A stretch of 64,000 nucleotides of DNA from Gnetum montanum (Eukaryota > Streptophyta > Gnetopsida > Gnetales > Gnetaceae). The stretch is from assembly GCA_015680685.1 (NCBI GenBank), contig MNCI01009267.1, positions 92,714 through 156,713 on the forward strand, given 5' to 3'. Made by a program: the position numbers and the translations under genes. The notes under the pieces were generated by a model. That model worked only from the letters and a program-made list of their open reading frames with translations. It had not been told where the DNA came from and made no database searches. Positions 1 to 10,699 of the stretch are shown piece after piece; positions within the stretch are counted from its first letter, which is position 1, and the number at the start of each line of letters is the position of its first letter.

Positions 1-688
1 CCTTATTGTCTCATTGATCACCTTCATCATGATTATTTCGATAGTGGCTTCTATGAGAACCATCAAATGAAGAGGAAGGTGGACCGCCATTGGCACCATG
101 GTGTCTACCATCACTCTTTTGCTTATTACGATCACCATCCTTAGATCCCTTTTCATTATGATGTTTCCTTGAGTCCCCACCTTGGCTATCATATTTTCCT
201 AAACCTAGTTTATGAATAGTGGGTCACAGGTTTAAGGTCACATCCTTATCACCAATAATAAGGGGTGGAAAATCTTCATGTTGAGAACCTTCAAAGGGAG
301 GATCCTCATTGTCATCTTGATCTAGTAGGAACAAGGGATTAGTGTAATGTTTTCCCTTTCTAGCTTCATGGAGCTTCTCCTGACATTGATCACGCGTGCA
401 TTTTGTTTCAGTGGGATAGTAGTTTTGAGTATCATAACCATCCACAATGTATTCTTTGTGAAGATCTATTATGTCCAACTTCTTAAGCGTTTGCAATAGC
501 ATCCCAAGCACAGATCTATCAAGGGGCAAGATGATATTGCCCTCCATATCACACCATCATAGCTATTCATCCTAATGTAGGATGAAGGTGAAGTATGATA
601 CATATTCATCTAGATGAGTATATACAACTTTACACTTCTATGGGACTAGTGGTTTGACATCTTCGTTCTTATGAGAAGAAGAAGACAT
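1..688 (-). pseudogene. Gag N-terminal region of element A, decayed and partial
   Basis: The frame starts with ATG at 688-686 and encodes the MSSSS leader shared with elements B, D and E. An in-frame stop follows within about 20 codons and more follow before position 547. From 547 to 224 it is open for 107 codons, including the leader-family motif LEGNI/MEGNI-ILPLDR. After a further stop it becomes a Gly/Ser/His/Arg/Asp-rich, likely disordered gag linker (220 to 1). The retroviral capsid domain lies beyond the window. This leader is longer between the MEGNI motif and the linker than in B, so A may be closer to a full-length progenitor. Not translatable as one protein. Confidence 0.6.
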
Positions 689-824
689 TTTGCAAAAAAA
701 AAAAAAAAACTATTAGTGGGCTTAATATTTTTATATGTCATTGTGATTGATGTTGACCTTGAGTTCATCCAACAATATGAATAATATTCACTAATCCTAG
801 ATAACACACATTTCAACAAACAAA

Positions 825-843
825 GTCCCTAGAAACAATGCCA
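825..843 (-). other. Primer binding site of element A (tRNA-Asp type)
   Basis: On the minus strand the bases next to the LTR end read TGGCATTGTTTCTAGGGAC. This resembles the TGGCGCCGTTGCCGGGGA site (tRNA-Asp) typical of Athila-lineage plant retrotransposons, with several substitutions. Confidence 0.65.
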
Positions 844-844
844 A

Positions 845-1757
845 TGATGAGTGGTGAGGTACCCCTATGCCCAACCATATGAATCACAAAGTATTCACAC
901 ATGATCCTGTTGAATTCCATCAAATTTTATCATTTCTAGTGCACAAGTATTTTAGGAAGTGAATCTTGCCTTAAAATTAATTGTTGTCTTCCCAATTACA
1001 CTTGTGACATACAATGGTATGGTTAAGTGAAATTGAGGCATCTAATTTTTATCATTTTGTATTTTTATGGTTTGGTATTTAAATGAAGATAAGAGTAATT
1101 GGATTAACTAATTCAAACTAACTAATTAACTTGCATTTAATTGATCCTAACATAAGCATCTAGTCCCACTTTTTGTACATGTCTTGAACCCACGTATCCA
1201 CTACTGGGTGTACTAAGCAACAATGCTATTGGGATAACCAAGAAAATACATGTTATGCTCAAAGTGGTCGTACTTATGTGTTTAATCTATCTAGATTAAT
1301 TGCTTCATTAACTTAATTACTAAAAATATTTAATAAATAATTTAAAATTTTTAATAAAAAATTAAGAATATTAAATGCATAAATAAAATATTTAATCTAT
1401 CCAGAATGCTATAATGTTTATCAAAAAGCTCATCTTTATTGTCGCACACACTATTGTTCTCAGGTACAACAATGCTTGAATAAAGATCCATGCACTCAAT
1501 GACTCCTACTACGGCCCCTCAGGAGAAAAATTCTAACTTTCAAATGGAAAAACTACAAGAGCTTTCCTGCAACTACAATCTCTATTGCCATAAATGTGGC
1601 TATTAGGTGCATATTTATAGCTAAAAACCAACACTATGTTGATAAGGCCTTGTCAAGGCATAATAAGATGTGTCGACTAAGCCTCGTCGACGAGGTCCAA
1701 TCGATGAGGCCATGTTGACAAGGCCTCATCATGCAGCCAACCGAACATGACTCATCA
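845..1757 (-). repeat. 5' LTR of element A
   Basis: The LTR starts with TGATGAG (reverse complement at 1751-1757) and ends in CTCATCA (reverse complement at 845), the same terminal inverted repeats as the other LTRs of this superfamily. About 913 bases. U3 start (about 1630-1735) has repeated AGGCCT and GTCGAC-type motifs, followed on the minus strand by a TATA-like TATAAATATG near 1610. Further down are the ATCTTTATT...AATAAAGAT inverted repeat and the conserved GGTAACCCA/GGTAATCCC-like blocks. Confidence 0.82.
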
Positions 1758-2389
1758 TCATATGATAAAGAAAAGATTAGAATTAATCTACATCCACCAA
1801 AATAATTTGAATAAATCAAAGAATGATTAGGAGTTGGACCATGCCCCAACTAATCCAAGTATACAAGTATCTCAATATACATTAGGTAGATTAGGGAATT
1901 ACCATTAAAGTGGGATAGATTTTCATGACATTTTAACCAATTTTATCTAACATGAATATGCTCATAAGTATCCATCATTTATTACTTATTTTTTTAGTTG
2001 TTTCTATGCAATAATAATATGTATACTCCAAGTTTATATTAATATGATAGATAATTATTATGCTTACTTTTAGATTGGTATTAGCTCTTTTATTGATGTG
2101 GTATTGCTATAGGCTTTATTATTTAATCTCATATTTTATTTTATGTGTGCTTGAGTAGCTATATTTTATCTACAATCTTTATACTATCTTTGGAAGTATT
2201 CAACATGAATCACAATAGTATTTTTTAATAATGACCTTGTTAAGATAACACGCATAATTTTTTCCTACATTCAACTCTACCATTCTTAATTGAGAAGCTT
2301 TATTTATTATTTTAAGTACTTTTTTTAATATCAGGTCACCCCTCTCTAAGATCCTCTTTGTGCCTTAAAAGCATTCATTTTTACCCTTT
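1758..2389. other. AT-rich spacer, nothing recognised
   Basis: No coding frame, RNA gene or clear repeat boundary was seen. Near 2290-2389 the sequence may be the beginning of the copia 3' remnant that follows. Confidence 0.4.
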
Positions 2390-3877
2390 TTTAGATGTCA
2401 AATAAAGAAGAGAGAACATACATGGGAGAAATCAAGGGGGAGAAAATAAGAGGGAGTCATAAGCTTAGGAGGAGCTTGAGAATTCATAGCAGCTATTCAT
2501 TTATATTTATTTTTTATTCTCACCAAGTGTGCTTGAGGTTTTTTTCATCTTCTAAAAGAAGTATTTTATGTTTTAATATATGTGACTTTGAGTGTTTTGT
2601 CATGGCTAAATAGGAGGAGATTGTTGATTGAATTGACAATTTGAAATGATAAAATATGTAGCTCAATGATCAAATTCATCACATTCAAGGTTTACTGACC
2701 CTAGGATAGGTTGACTTATCAATCTCATAGGTCAAATAGTTCTCAGTAATATCAACCTACATATGAGCTAGTAGAATTCAAAAGAGAGAATAATGTACAC
2801 TTATTAGATTAAGCAACCTTGAAATGGTTTAACCTATGTGAGGCTAGGAAAGGTTCATAAGAAATAAAATACATCACTCTTAAGGTTGATTAACCCAAGA
2901 TGAACAAGGTTTAGTAGACAAAAGATGCACACTTTTAATGTTAACTAACCTTCCCATAGATCAACCTACCCAAGAAAAGATTCCAATGTTAGACACTCAT
3001 ATCTAAATAAATAATTGAAAGAATGACAATCAAGTCAAGCATTTAAGCTTTTTAGATTTTATCAAAAGGATAACCAAACAAATTATAAGTCAACTAGGTA
3101 GGCCCATAATTCAATTGACCTTAAATAAGTTTGGCCTATTAGGAAAAAATAATAAAATATAAAATATAAAAATTCCAAAATGGCCCTTGAATGTTATAAC
3201 TCAAGTAAATCATTAAAGAGCAAAGATTGTCATTTGTATGAGAGGATAGAATGTTTCTCCATCTATATCATAGCTCTTTTAGTTGTTGATGCATAGGTGG
3301 AGATGAATTCTTGGATGAAAATTACAATTTCAATAGTAGTAAGCAAGATCATAGTAAGCTTTTAGGATAAGATTATTTGTCTAAGAAAAAGAGAAAAACT
3401 AGAAATATCTACTATATCTTTATTCCTTAATATTTGTATCATTTACATATTCCATGTTTTTATTGGATGTAATATGATTTACTATAAGATCACTAAGAAT
3501 TGTTTCATATTTTCTTTAATTTGATAATTTTAGCTTGAAAATCCTAATTGTATGAAAGAGAGACTAAAAGCCCTTGAAACTAGTGTTATTCTTCAAGGAT
3601 TTGAGGAATATTAGAAGGAAACCCAATGGTGGAAGAAATCTAAAAATCCTTACAAAGTGGAAGTAGGCCTAAGCCAAACCACTATAAATATTTTTGTACA
3701 CTATTCATTTTGTTTATTTCTTTCATTTCATTTTTTCTTATAGATTAGATTAGCTATGCTCTAATTTTACTTAAATTTTTTAGCAAAAATATATTTTTTG
3801 ATGGAACTATTGCTAGTAGTATAAATTTTTATTGTAACACCCTATTCATCCACCTCTAGGATTTGATATTCAATCCA
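2390..3877 (+). mobile_element. SIRE-like Ty1/copia remnant: 3' untranslated end plus one LTR
   Basis: From 2390 to 2621 is a purine-rich, non-coding stretch with GGGGGAG-like runs, as in the long 3' untranslated region of SIRE-type copia elements. It ends in the polypurine tract AGGAGGAGA just before TGTTGATTGAATTGACA. The matching far end at 3861-3877 reads TTTGATATTCAATCCA, after a CACCTCTAGG block that is common at SIRE-type LTR ends. Everything upstream (gag-pol) is missing, so this is a 3' truncated scrap. Lineage is from family knowledge and pattern, not a database match. Confidence 0.5.
2622..3877 (+). repeat. Probable copia (SIRE-like) LTR
   Basis: It opens with TGTTGATTGAATTGACA at 2622, directly after a polypurine tract, and closes with TTCAATCCA at 3877. 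That gives approximate terminal inverted repeats TGTTGATTGA / TCAATCCA. The length of about 1.26 kb fits SIRE-type LTRs. No primer site (TGGTATCAGAGC) follows, so it is a 3' LTR or a solo-like LTR. Confidence 0.5.
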
Positions 3878-5050
3878 TACTTTTTTTCATTTCAACATAG
3901 AAATTTAAACTTAAAACACACAAATGTAAAAGAGAATTTTCATGAGAAAATACTCCAAGTGAATCTTTTTCATCCAACAAATAGGAAAAAATCTTCAATG
4001 AGCCTTTTAAAACTAAAAATTTCTATTAGAAAGTTATTTTTCCTATAATTCTATTACCAAAAATGCTGAAGTCCTCTAAAAAATCAAAAACATGTAAATA
4101 AACTAACTACTCTACATTGAATTTTCAAAAATAAATCTTCAACATTGGCTCACTAATCCAAATAAAAATCCACTAATATTGCATGTTCATAAGATGACAC
4201 TACTTCATAAGCACTCAAAACATAACAATACAGTCTAAAAATATTCTAAAATTTCTAATGCACCATAAAATAAAAATGCAAAAAAAAACTTATTTGGCTA
4301 TTAAAACTTCACATTTATCTGTAGAAACTGACATTCTACCAATATTGTGATGCCTAAAAGAGATAAATAAGTTAAACAAGATACAAAAAAATAAGAAAAT
4401 GGTACCATTGGTGGAAGATATTCACCTTGTTACTTGCTATTGATCTTATGTCAAGAATCTTTACCATAAACTATAACTTGTTGATACTAGTTTTAATATT
4501 CGAGTTAATAGAATTCTTATAAGATAAGGAAAAATTCACCTTATGAACTATTTGTTTAGGCTACTTAATACTTTCTCTAGTACTCAAAAAATATACATAA
4601 GAGCATTCTTATTCTCTAGATTCTTTATTAACATTTGATCATTTTTCTCGTTGATATTAACTTGATTTTTCATATCCTTAACTTCATTTTTTTTCTATTT
4701 TCATCTTCAGTACATTTTTTCCTTGTTTTAAAAAAATATTATTTCTTGAGAAGAAAAGGACAAGTATTGAACAAATGTCCTTCATGATGATAAAGAACTA
4801 GGAGCATTATAATATGTAATTAGCTGAACATAAGTCTTTCCTCATGTTTGCAATACCAATTCCTTTTTATAATTGAGAAGGTTGATTTCAATGAAAAAAA
4901 TATCTATGAAACCAAAAGTTATAGAAATAGACTCCATATGCTTAATAAGATTGAGATAACTAACAATTTCCTACTTGACTTTTTGAAAAATCAACCAAAC
5001 AAAAGATTATATAACTTAATAAAACATGGAACTTTGCATATTTTTTAGAT
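3878..5050 (-). pseudogene. Very decayed retroelement coding remnant (zinc-knuckle-like) in AT-rich DNA
   Basis: Reading the minus strand around 4840 to 4745, one frame shows YHHEGHLFNTCP followed by lysines. This looks like the second half of a CCHC gag zinc knuckle (GHxxxxCP) with its first cysteines lost. Stops occur throughout and no other domain is legible. The plus strand has only short chance frames. Treat as a tentative retroelement fossil. Confidence 0.2.
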
Positions 5051-5924
5051 TCAACATTAAAATTTGGAGTCTACTTATGAATAATCAACACTACATATAT
5101 ATATTTAAAAGAACCTATGTCTAAGACATGTTGAATCATCAAAGCATTTCCTAACTCAACAAGTAAATAATAACAATAATAATACCTAGCATGATAGACT
5201 TAGATGTCATGCTTGTTCATCCCATCATTTAACTATAAAATGAAAATTTAATTACAAGGAAGGTAATCCACTTGAATATATTTCCAACACAAAATCTTAG
5301 TATAACTTTATGACTTAGTAATATCCACTACAATTGAGAATCAAAAGTCCTACTACTAAGTTAACATCTCTAATTAATAAAGTATTTCCTTAAGCATAAC
5401 TTGAAATGATAATATTTGCCATGCAAATTCTTATATCAGATAACCACTTGAGTATCTCTCATTGGAATTTTTTTTTGGAGAGAGGGAAGGAAAGAACTAG
5501 GTTGTAAAATCCAAAACTAGATGAAGGGAGTTGTTAGACAAAAGTCAAAACTAGATGACTATATGTACAAAGCCAAACATAAAAGTTCTATATAATTTAA
5601 GTAAACATTTTAAAACTTAATACTACCCATTGAAAATAAATCCATAATTTAGAGTTTCATAAAATGATATATATGTATAATCTATATTGGTAAGATCTAT
5701 ACTTTTGTTGGTTAGACCATGTTGCTTATGATTTTATTAGGCATAAGTTTGATCTTATGAGAGTATGCTAAGACTTGTGCTAAATAGGAGTACTATAAAT
5801 ATAACTAATGATCCATTTATATTAATATGATGTTACATAGATAAATAATCATAAATTATCATTATTAAGTCATTTAAGTTTAAAATTAATTTGATAAAAT
5901 TATATCTTTTATGATTTTATGTCC
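5051..5924. other. AT-rich spacer, nothing recognised
   Basis: Simple AT-rich sequence with short TA runs (5095-5105, 5670-5680) and poly-T at 5468. No ORF, LTR edge or RNA gene was seen. Confidence 0.4.
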
Positions 5925-6420
5925 TATGTTAATAAGGGAAATGAGAGATAACTAAGTTCTAACTAATCCTAACACCATCATCATTCTCACTTGTCGTACA
6001 CATCCTAAACTAGTGTAACACTACTAGGATTACCAAACACTAATCATTATTGGGTTACCAAGTGTTACACGCATGCTCGAAGTGATCATATTGAGTGTAA
6101 TTTAACGATTTTCTTAATTGATCAAAATGAATTACTACACTAATAACAAAAATGTAAAGTGCATAAAATAAAATAAATGCATAAGAAAATAAAATAAAAT
6201 AAATGCATAAGAAAACAAATCTCAAGTGTTGTAAGGATAAATCAAAGTGCTCGTCTTTATTGTCGTACACAAGGTGTGCTTAGGCAGACAACCTACTTCA
6301 ACCCGAAGTGTTCTACTTAGTCATGGGGGAGGGACACATGCCAAATAGTGCATAACTTTTTTGGAATTTTTAATCTCTAAAAACAAATTATCAAGGTTAA
6401 TTAGTTGTAAAATTAATAAT
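5925..6420 (-). repeat. Truncated LTR fragment of the Athila-like superfamily, inverted relative to the next element
   Basis: The stretch follows the same order of blocks as the B and E LTRs: TCTAACTAATCCTAAC, GTCGTACACATCCTAAAC, GGATTACCAAACACTAA, GGGTTACCAAG and then CGTCTTTATTGTCGTACACA. Both LTR termini and the U3 promoter are missing. It lies where the 5' LTR of the plus-strand host element would be expected, but in the opposite orientation, so it is an unrelated fragment and not that LTR. Confidence 0.65.
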
Positions 6421-6561
6421 AAAATGTGTCGAAAACAATTTCAACCCCTTAGATACATTTGGAAACTAAAATTGGAAACCACCTAAGTAAAAAAGGATCC
6501 ACTATTATAATCTTCTGGGAAACATCACACAGAGATAAAAAAAATTAATTAATTAATTAAG

Positions 6562-6628
6562 GTAAGTAGTAAGGTATAACTTAACTTTAGAAACAACCTT
6601 ACTAATGTTTGGCCCCATGTGATTGTAG
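6562..6628 (+). other. Possible 67-base leader intron before the coiled-coil ORF
   Basis: A consensus donor AAG/GTAAGTAG at 6562 is followed by a candidate acceptor TGATTGTAG at 6628, immediately before ATGGCCTC (6629). The size is at the low end for plant introns. This is sequence pattern only. Confidence 0.3.
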
Positions 6629-7281
6629 ATGGCCTCGAAACGTGGACAATAGAAAGGTCCTTTCCAAGGTGGAAGTAAAAGACCTAGGAGAGGCGAAGAG
6701 CAAGTCCTTGCTAGACAACATTCAGAGCAGGAGGAACAATCATTTAGCATTCATCAAGAGGATCCTCCTATTGTACAGTCTAGGTAGGTAGAAGGAGGAG
6801 CTTCTATAGTGCCTGAATAAGGACAACATCTCACGTTGACCCAGGATTGTGTTCAGGCTATCCATGAAAGATCCACATTTACTACGGTGATTGTGGAATT
6901 AAATTTTGAATCTTTTGCAGAGTTTGCTCCTGAGGCTATTAGGGATCACCTCAAAGGATCTCCCTTATGGCCTACCCTATCTAAAATTGGTGCCTGGTAC
7001 CTATGGGAGACATACCAATTCTAGCACAATAGAGTACAAGGCACCACCATTAATATTTGTGGTGTGATAGTCAATTTCTCCATGTAGGACATTTCGGAAG
7101 TATTAAACATTCCGAATATAGGGCTCCAAGTTGCTCAGTTGTCTATCCATTCAAACCCCAATGTACAAAAATTTTGGTTGGAAAGGAAATATGGCAGGGA
7201 TAAGACATTTCGAGAGCTGACAATGGAAGAGAGGATCTATTTCAAAATTGAAACTTATCACCTCTTCCCCACAAAGGGCCT
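6629..7281 (+). pseudogene. Coiled-coil element ORF, N-terminal part (plant transposon protein-like domain)
   Basis: Start chosen at ATG 6629, the first codon after an acceptor-like AG. It encodes MASKRG then a basic, disordered head with stops. From about 6836 to 7281 it is a globular stretch broken by two or three stop codons, with motifs LKGSPLWPTLSKIGAW, TTINICGVIVNFS, EVLNIPNIG and LTMEERIYFKIETYHLFP. The arrangement (a W-containing block, then a 'gVxVxFs...in..L.lP' line, then a helix before an LFP/LTG line) is like the PF20167 'putative plant transposon protein' family. That assignment is by pattern only. The frame is interrupted at 7281 by element B and resumes at 14205. Confidence 0.55.
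7277..7281 (+). other. Target site duplication GGCCT, left copy (element B)
   Basis: GGCCT lies directly before the LTR start TGATGAG at 7282 and is repeated exactly at 14205-14209, directly after the other LTR. Removing the element and one copy restores the host reading frame. Confidence 0.9.
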
Positions 7282-8095
7282 TGATGAGTGGAAAGGTACC
7301 CCTACACTCAACCATATGAATACGAGCGTCTCACGCGTGATCTGGTCGAACTCCAAGGACTAAGTGCTTACGAGCCCTAATGGAACACTTAAGGTTAATC
7401 AATTGTTGTCTTCCTAGACTTACATGTATTGTCACGGTTGTATGGTTAAGTTTGAGGTATATGATTTTTATGTCTTTTATCTTTTTAATGTCTTATGCTA
7501 AGAGGGAAGGATGAAGAGACTAAGTGACTAACTATTCGCTAACTAAGTTCTAATTTTCCTAGTACCAATATCCATTCCCACTTGCCACACACACCTTGAA
7601 CCAGTGCAACGTTACTGGGATTACCAAACGCTACTTGTTATTGGGTTACCAAGCATTACACATGTGCTCGAAGTGGTCATACTGAATGCACTTAACCAGG
7701 AGAGTCAAGGGTTAAGAGAGATTAATTATCTAAGAAAGCATTTAAACATTCAATAGTAATTAATTCCTATTTAGCTTAGTACATGTATTGCAAGGTTTAT
7801 CAGTAAGTTCATCTTTATTGCCATACACAAATGTGTGCTCACGTACAATTTGCTGAAATAAAGATCCGTTCACTTTGAGACTCCTACTGTGGGCACATGG
7901 AAATTATTCTATTTTTGGAATGGTAAAATTTCTAGATTTTAGCTAAGGGTCTAGATCTAGATGATGAAACAAGGGAAAGATACCTCTTATTTATAGAACT
8001 AGTGACGGGCTGCGATATCACGTACGCGATATCGCAGGGGTTGATGCGATATTGCGTATGCGATATCATGGCCGATGCGATATCATGGCTCATCA
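7282..8095 (-). repeat. 3' LTR of element B
   Basis: 814 bases with ends TGATGAG...CTCATCA. On the minus strand, the U3 start carries GATATC-centred palindromes (about 8010-8090), then the TATA element CTATAAATAAGAGG (near 7990), the ATCTTTATT/AATAAAGAT inverted repeat (about 7815-7868) and the conserved GGTAACCCA and GGTAATCCC blocks. Confidence 0.9.
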
Positions 8096-8106
8096 TACCG
8101 CCATGA
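8096..8106 (-). other. Plus-strand primer (polypurine tract) of element B
   Basis: On the minus strand TCATGGCGGTA precedes the LTR start TGATGAG. The same motif, usually TCATGGGGGTA, precedes the 3' LTR in D, E, the coiled-coil elements and H. Here one G is replaced by C. Confidence 0.7.
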
Positions 8107-9922
8107 CTAAATGAAAACTCATCCTCGAGTTCCTTACAAAATATTGGGAAGGTATGAAATTATTGACTTAAAAGATACTAATGGTGAATGGGGTGACACA
8201 TGAATAGATCATCATTACAAAACATGACAAAATTTAGTGTTCATGGCAACAAGAGTGAACACTATACACATTTGACATCCAGCCTTATTTGGTAGTTGAG
8301 AGAGAAGAGAAGAAGTTTACTGCTACCAATGCAAAGATTTTACCTTTCATTGTCCATCCATGAGCATGTCATCAATCTTGTTCCTTGCATAACTGCTTCA
8401 GCACCAGTCCATTGCAAGTGTTTCCTCCAGGTCCAATCCATTGTTGTATGATTATCATCAGCACACACAAAAAAGTCTGATATTAGCAAGGGTAATACCT
8501 TACCTTAGTGTAAGGTCCATTGGCTGAGTTTTGATATGGCTAATGTGGATCTGGAGATATAATACCCAAGGTGTAGGGGTTAGGAGAAAATCAAAAAAAC
8601 TGGACTAGGACCCGCATGACTGATAGGGAACCTTCGGTAGCGATAGAATGGAAAATGATAATGAATAAGAAAGATGAAGAAAAATAAACAACGACAATGC
8701 CTATAAAATGGATGTCAAAGATGGAAATGAACAAAATAATTGGTGATTGTATAAATGTTTAAGGGAAAGACATTAATGGATGCACCAAATAGGAATGCTA
8801 CTGGGTCCTTCCCAAAGTAGGCTCATGCCCTTAATTCCTTGACAATCCCACATTCAAACAGTTCATAGGCTCTAGGAATGTCATTTGGAGACAAGAGTTA
8901 AAGTCTTAACCACAAGAGGTTACCAAAAAGAAAACAATGTATCAACCAAAATACAGACTACTGATACAATCGACAATGAGGTGAAAAATGGAGAAAGAGG
9001 GATGGAAAGAAGAGAATGAAATGGAGTCTTAAGAACAAGTTGGTGTATATCTCCTTTTGTGTTAATGGTTAATGTGACTTAGTATATCCCATTCCAAATA
9101 TGCCCTCAAACAATTCACATCCAATGACTTCACATTAATACATTTTGCCCATCCATCCACTTGAAGTAACAAGAATGTCTTCCCAAAAGAGTCACTACTA
9201 TTCTGACAAAATGAACAAGGAGAAAGTAGGAAGCGAGAAGGGCCTTAGTTAGAGGGAAAATTTTTATTTAGTTTCATAACCAATGCTTATAGCTCAAATT
9301 ATTCTTTCATCTAAGGGATGTGCTTTGAATTCTCACTATTTTTTTTGTTTGTTTTGTGTGAGAAAAAAACCATGAAAAGACTTCTTATTTTTATTAGCTT
9401 AGCTTCCGAATAATGGAGCAATGTCGGAATGGTATAGGAGACTTAAGAAGAAAACATCCAAGCATCCAAGAGAATGGGTAGCACAAATGCATCAAGTTCC
9501 CTTGAAGTCACACCCTTTTCAGTCCTTGAGTCCTTCCTTAGTTTGAGAGATACTCAGTCACTAATTCGTTGATAGTTCTTATTATTGAGAAAGAGGACTA
9601 TACAGTTCCAAGCCAAGAGAGAACATAGAAATTTATGGATGCATGGATGATGTGGACTCATTGCTTTCTATATCAATAGAACCATACCTTTGTATCAACA
9701 TCATAACTTAAAGGTAAAAACCAAACATTAGCAATCAATGGAATACAGTTCATACCACCATCAGGAGCACTTATTGGGTGAGGAATCAAACAAAATAAAC
9801 AAATACACAAAGAAATGAAAGAGTATGAATGATTTTGTAAAATAAAAAATAAGAAAAGTTAAAGAAATTTGTAAAAAAAATGTGAAATAAAAACTTAAAA
9901 ATAAACTGAGGGCTATGATTGA
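8107..9922 (-). other. Non-coding 3' region of element B with conserved short frames
   Basis: About 1.8 kb homologous to D (35500-37624) and E (46370-48289). On the sense strand a short frame near 8470-8350 encodes a conserved MDWT...VMQGTRLM...WMDNER peptide. On the opposite (plus) strand two other short frames are conserved across copies: a Lys-rich one near 8880-9060 (with TKIQTTDT) and one near 9400-9540 (with WYRRLKKKTSKHPREW). None is long enough to call a gene. The position after the coding block matches where Athila-lineage elements may carry an extra ORF. Confidence 0.45.
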
Positions 9923-10699
9923 TCAACATAGGTGGCTGTCTCCCCCATGACTGAATTGAAAGGGAGAGATCTGAAATAATGAGCACTTGTTTAAATTTTT
10001 TAGAAGTGTCCAACTTCTCCCAATTGATGTTTTCAAGTTAAGGGTTGGAAGTTGGCGACACTCTTGCTCTAGTGTATCTATGCTTTCGATGTGAGCGCAA
10101 GTTGTTCCCCTAGTTAATTCCATGAATGTTGGTGAGTTTCTCTCCTTATTAGCTATCAACCATTGGGTGTTTTCTTGTTGTTTGATTGTACATATAGACA
10201 CTTTTGTATGTTAACCTTTGGTGCATACCAATCACATGCAGGAAATGCTAGAAATTCCTGTATGCAATCACACCCTGTATCATTGTATGTGATGCATAGA
10301 ACCTTCTTCTTCTTGATCTTCTCATAAGTGTTTTCCTTAGATATTTCTAGGGAAAGATCATGGATTCCTAGGCATGCATTTATGGTGCTTAGCCATGGCC
10401 TTCCCATTATTATTGGGAAGTCCCCTTTTTCATTGTTTACTTGGATCATTAGAAAATTAGCTTGGTACGAGCAACCAATCACAGTGATAATGATGTCCTC
10501 CACTAGTTCTAAAGGGATAGTGATGGACTGGTCGGCCAGATCTAGTTGAATGTTACTCTTCCTTAATGGAGGCAGGTTCTAGGCTTTATACATTTCTTGT
10601 GATATTAAGATGACTCTGGAACCTAAGTCAAGAAGAGCTTTACATGGTTCATTCCCAGTGACTTGGAGGTAGATTAAGGGACTTCTAGGATTAGAGAAT
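9923..10699 (-). pseudogene. Retroviral-type aspartic protease of element B
   Basis: The minus-strand frame has LLDLGSRVILIS (active-site D-S/L-G region, here DLG with a substitution), then VIGCSY..NFLMIQV and the flap/C-terminal motif FPIIMGRPWLSTINACLG. The frame continues through LSLEISKEN and a Lys-rich stretch to a tail with LEQECRQLPTLNLKTS. At about 9980 it leaves coding sequence and joins the 3' region, where the autonomous element E would instead continue into RT. Its role would be gag maturation. Stops near 10590 and 10700 make it non-functional as one frame. Confidence 0.7.

Larger units (their letters stand above)
1..1757 (-). mobile_element. Element A: 5' end of an Athila-like Ty3/gypsy LTR retrotransposon, running off the left edge
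   Basis: Read on the minus strand, the order is LTR (1757 to 845), tRNA-Asp-type primer site (843 to 825) and a gag leader ORF (688 to 1), so the rest of the element lies left of the window. LTR ends, primer site and the N-terminal MSSSS leader match elements B, D and E. The LTR belongs to the subfamily whose U3 start carries AGGCCT/GTCGAC motifs rather than GATATC palindromes. No target duplication can be tested because the other end is missing. Confidence 0.8.

Noticed and set aside
2395-2613. 72-codon frame before the copia LTR
   Set aside because: It lies in the purine-rich 3' untranslated region typical of SIRE-like elements and has no recognisable domain.
8096-9922. A full env-like gene in the 3' region
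   Set aside because: Only short frames with conserved stops are visible, and no signal peptide plus membrane segment could be followed in one frame.
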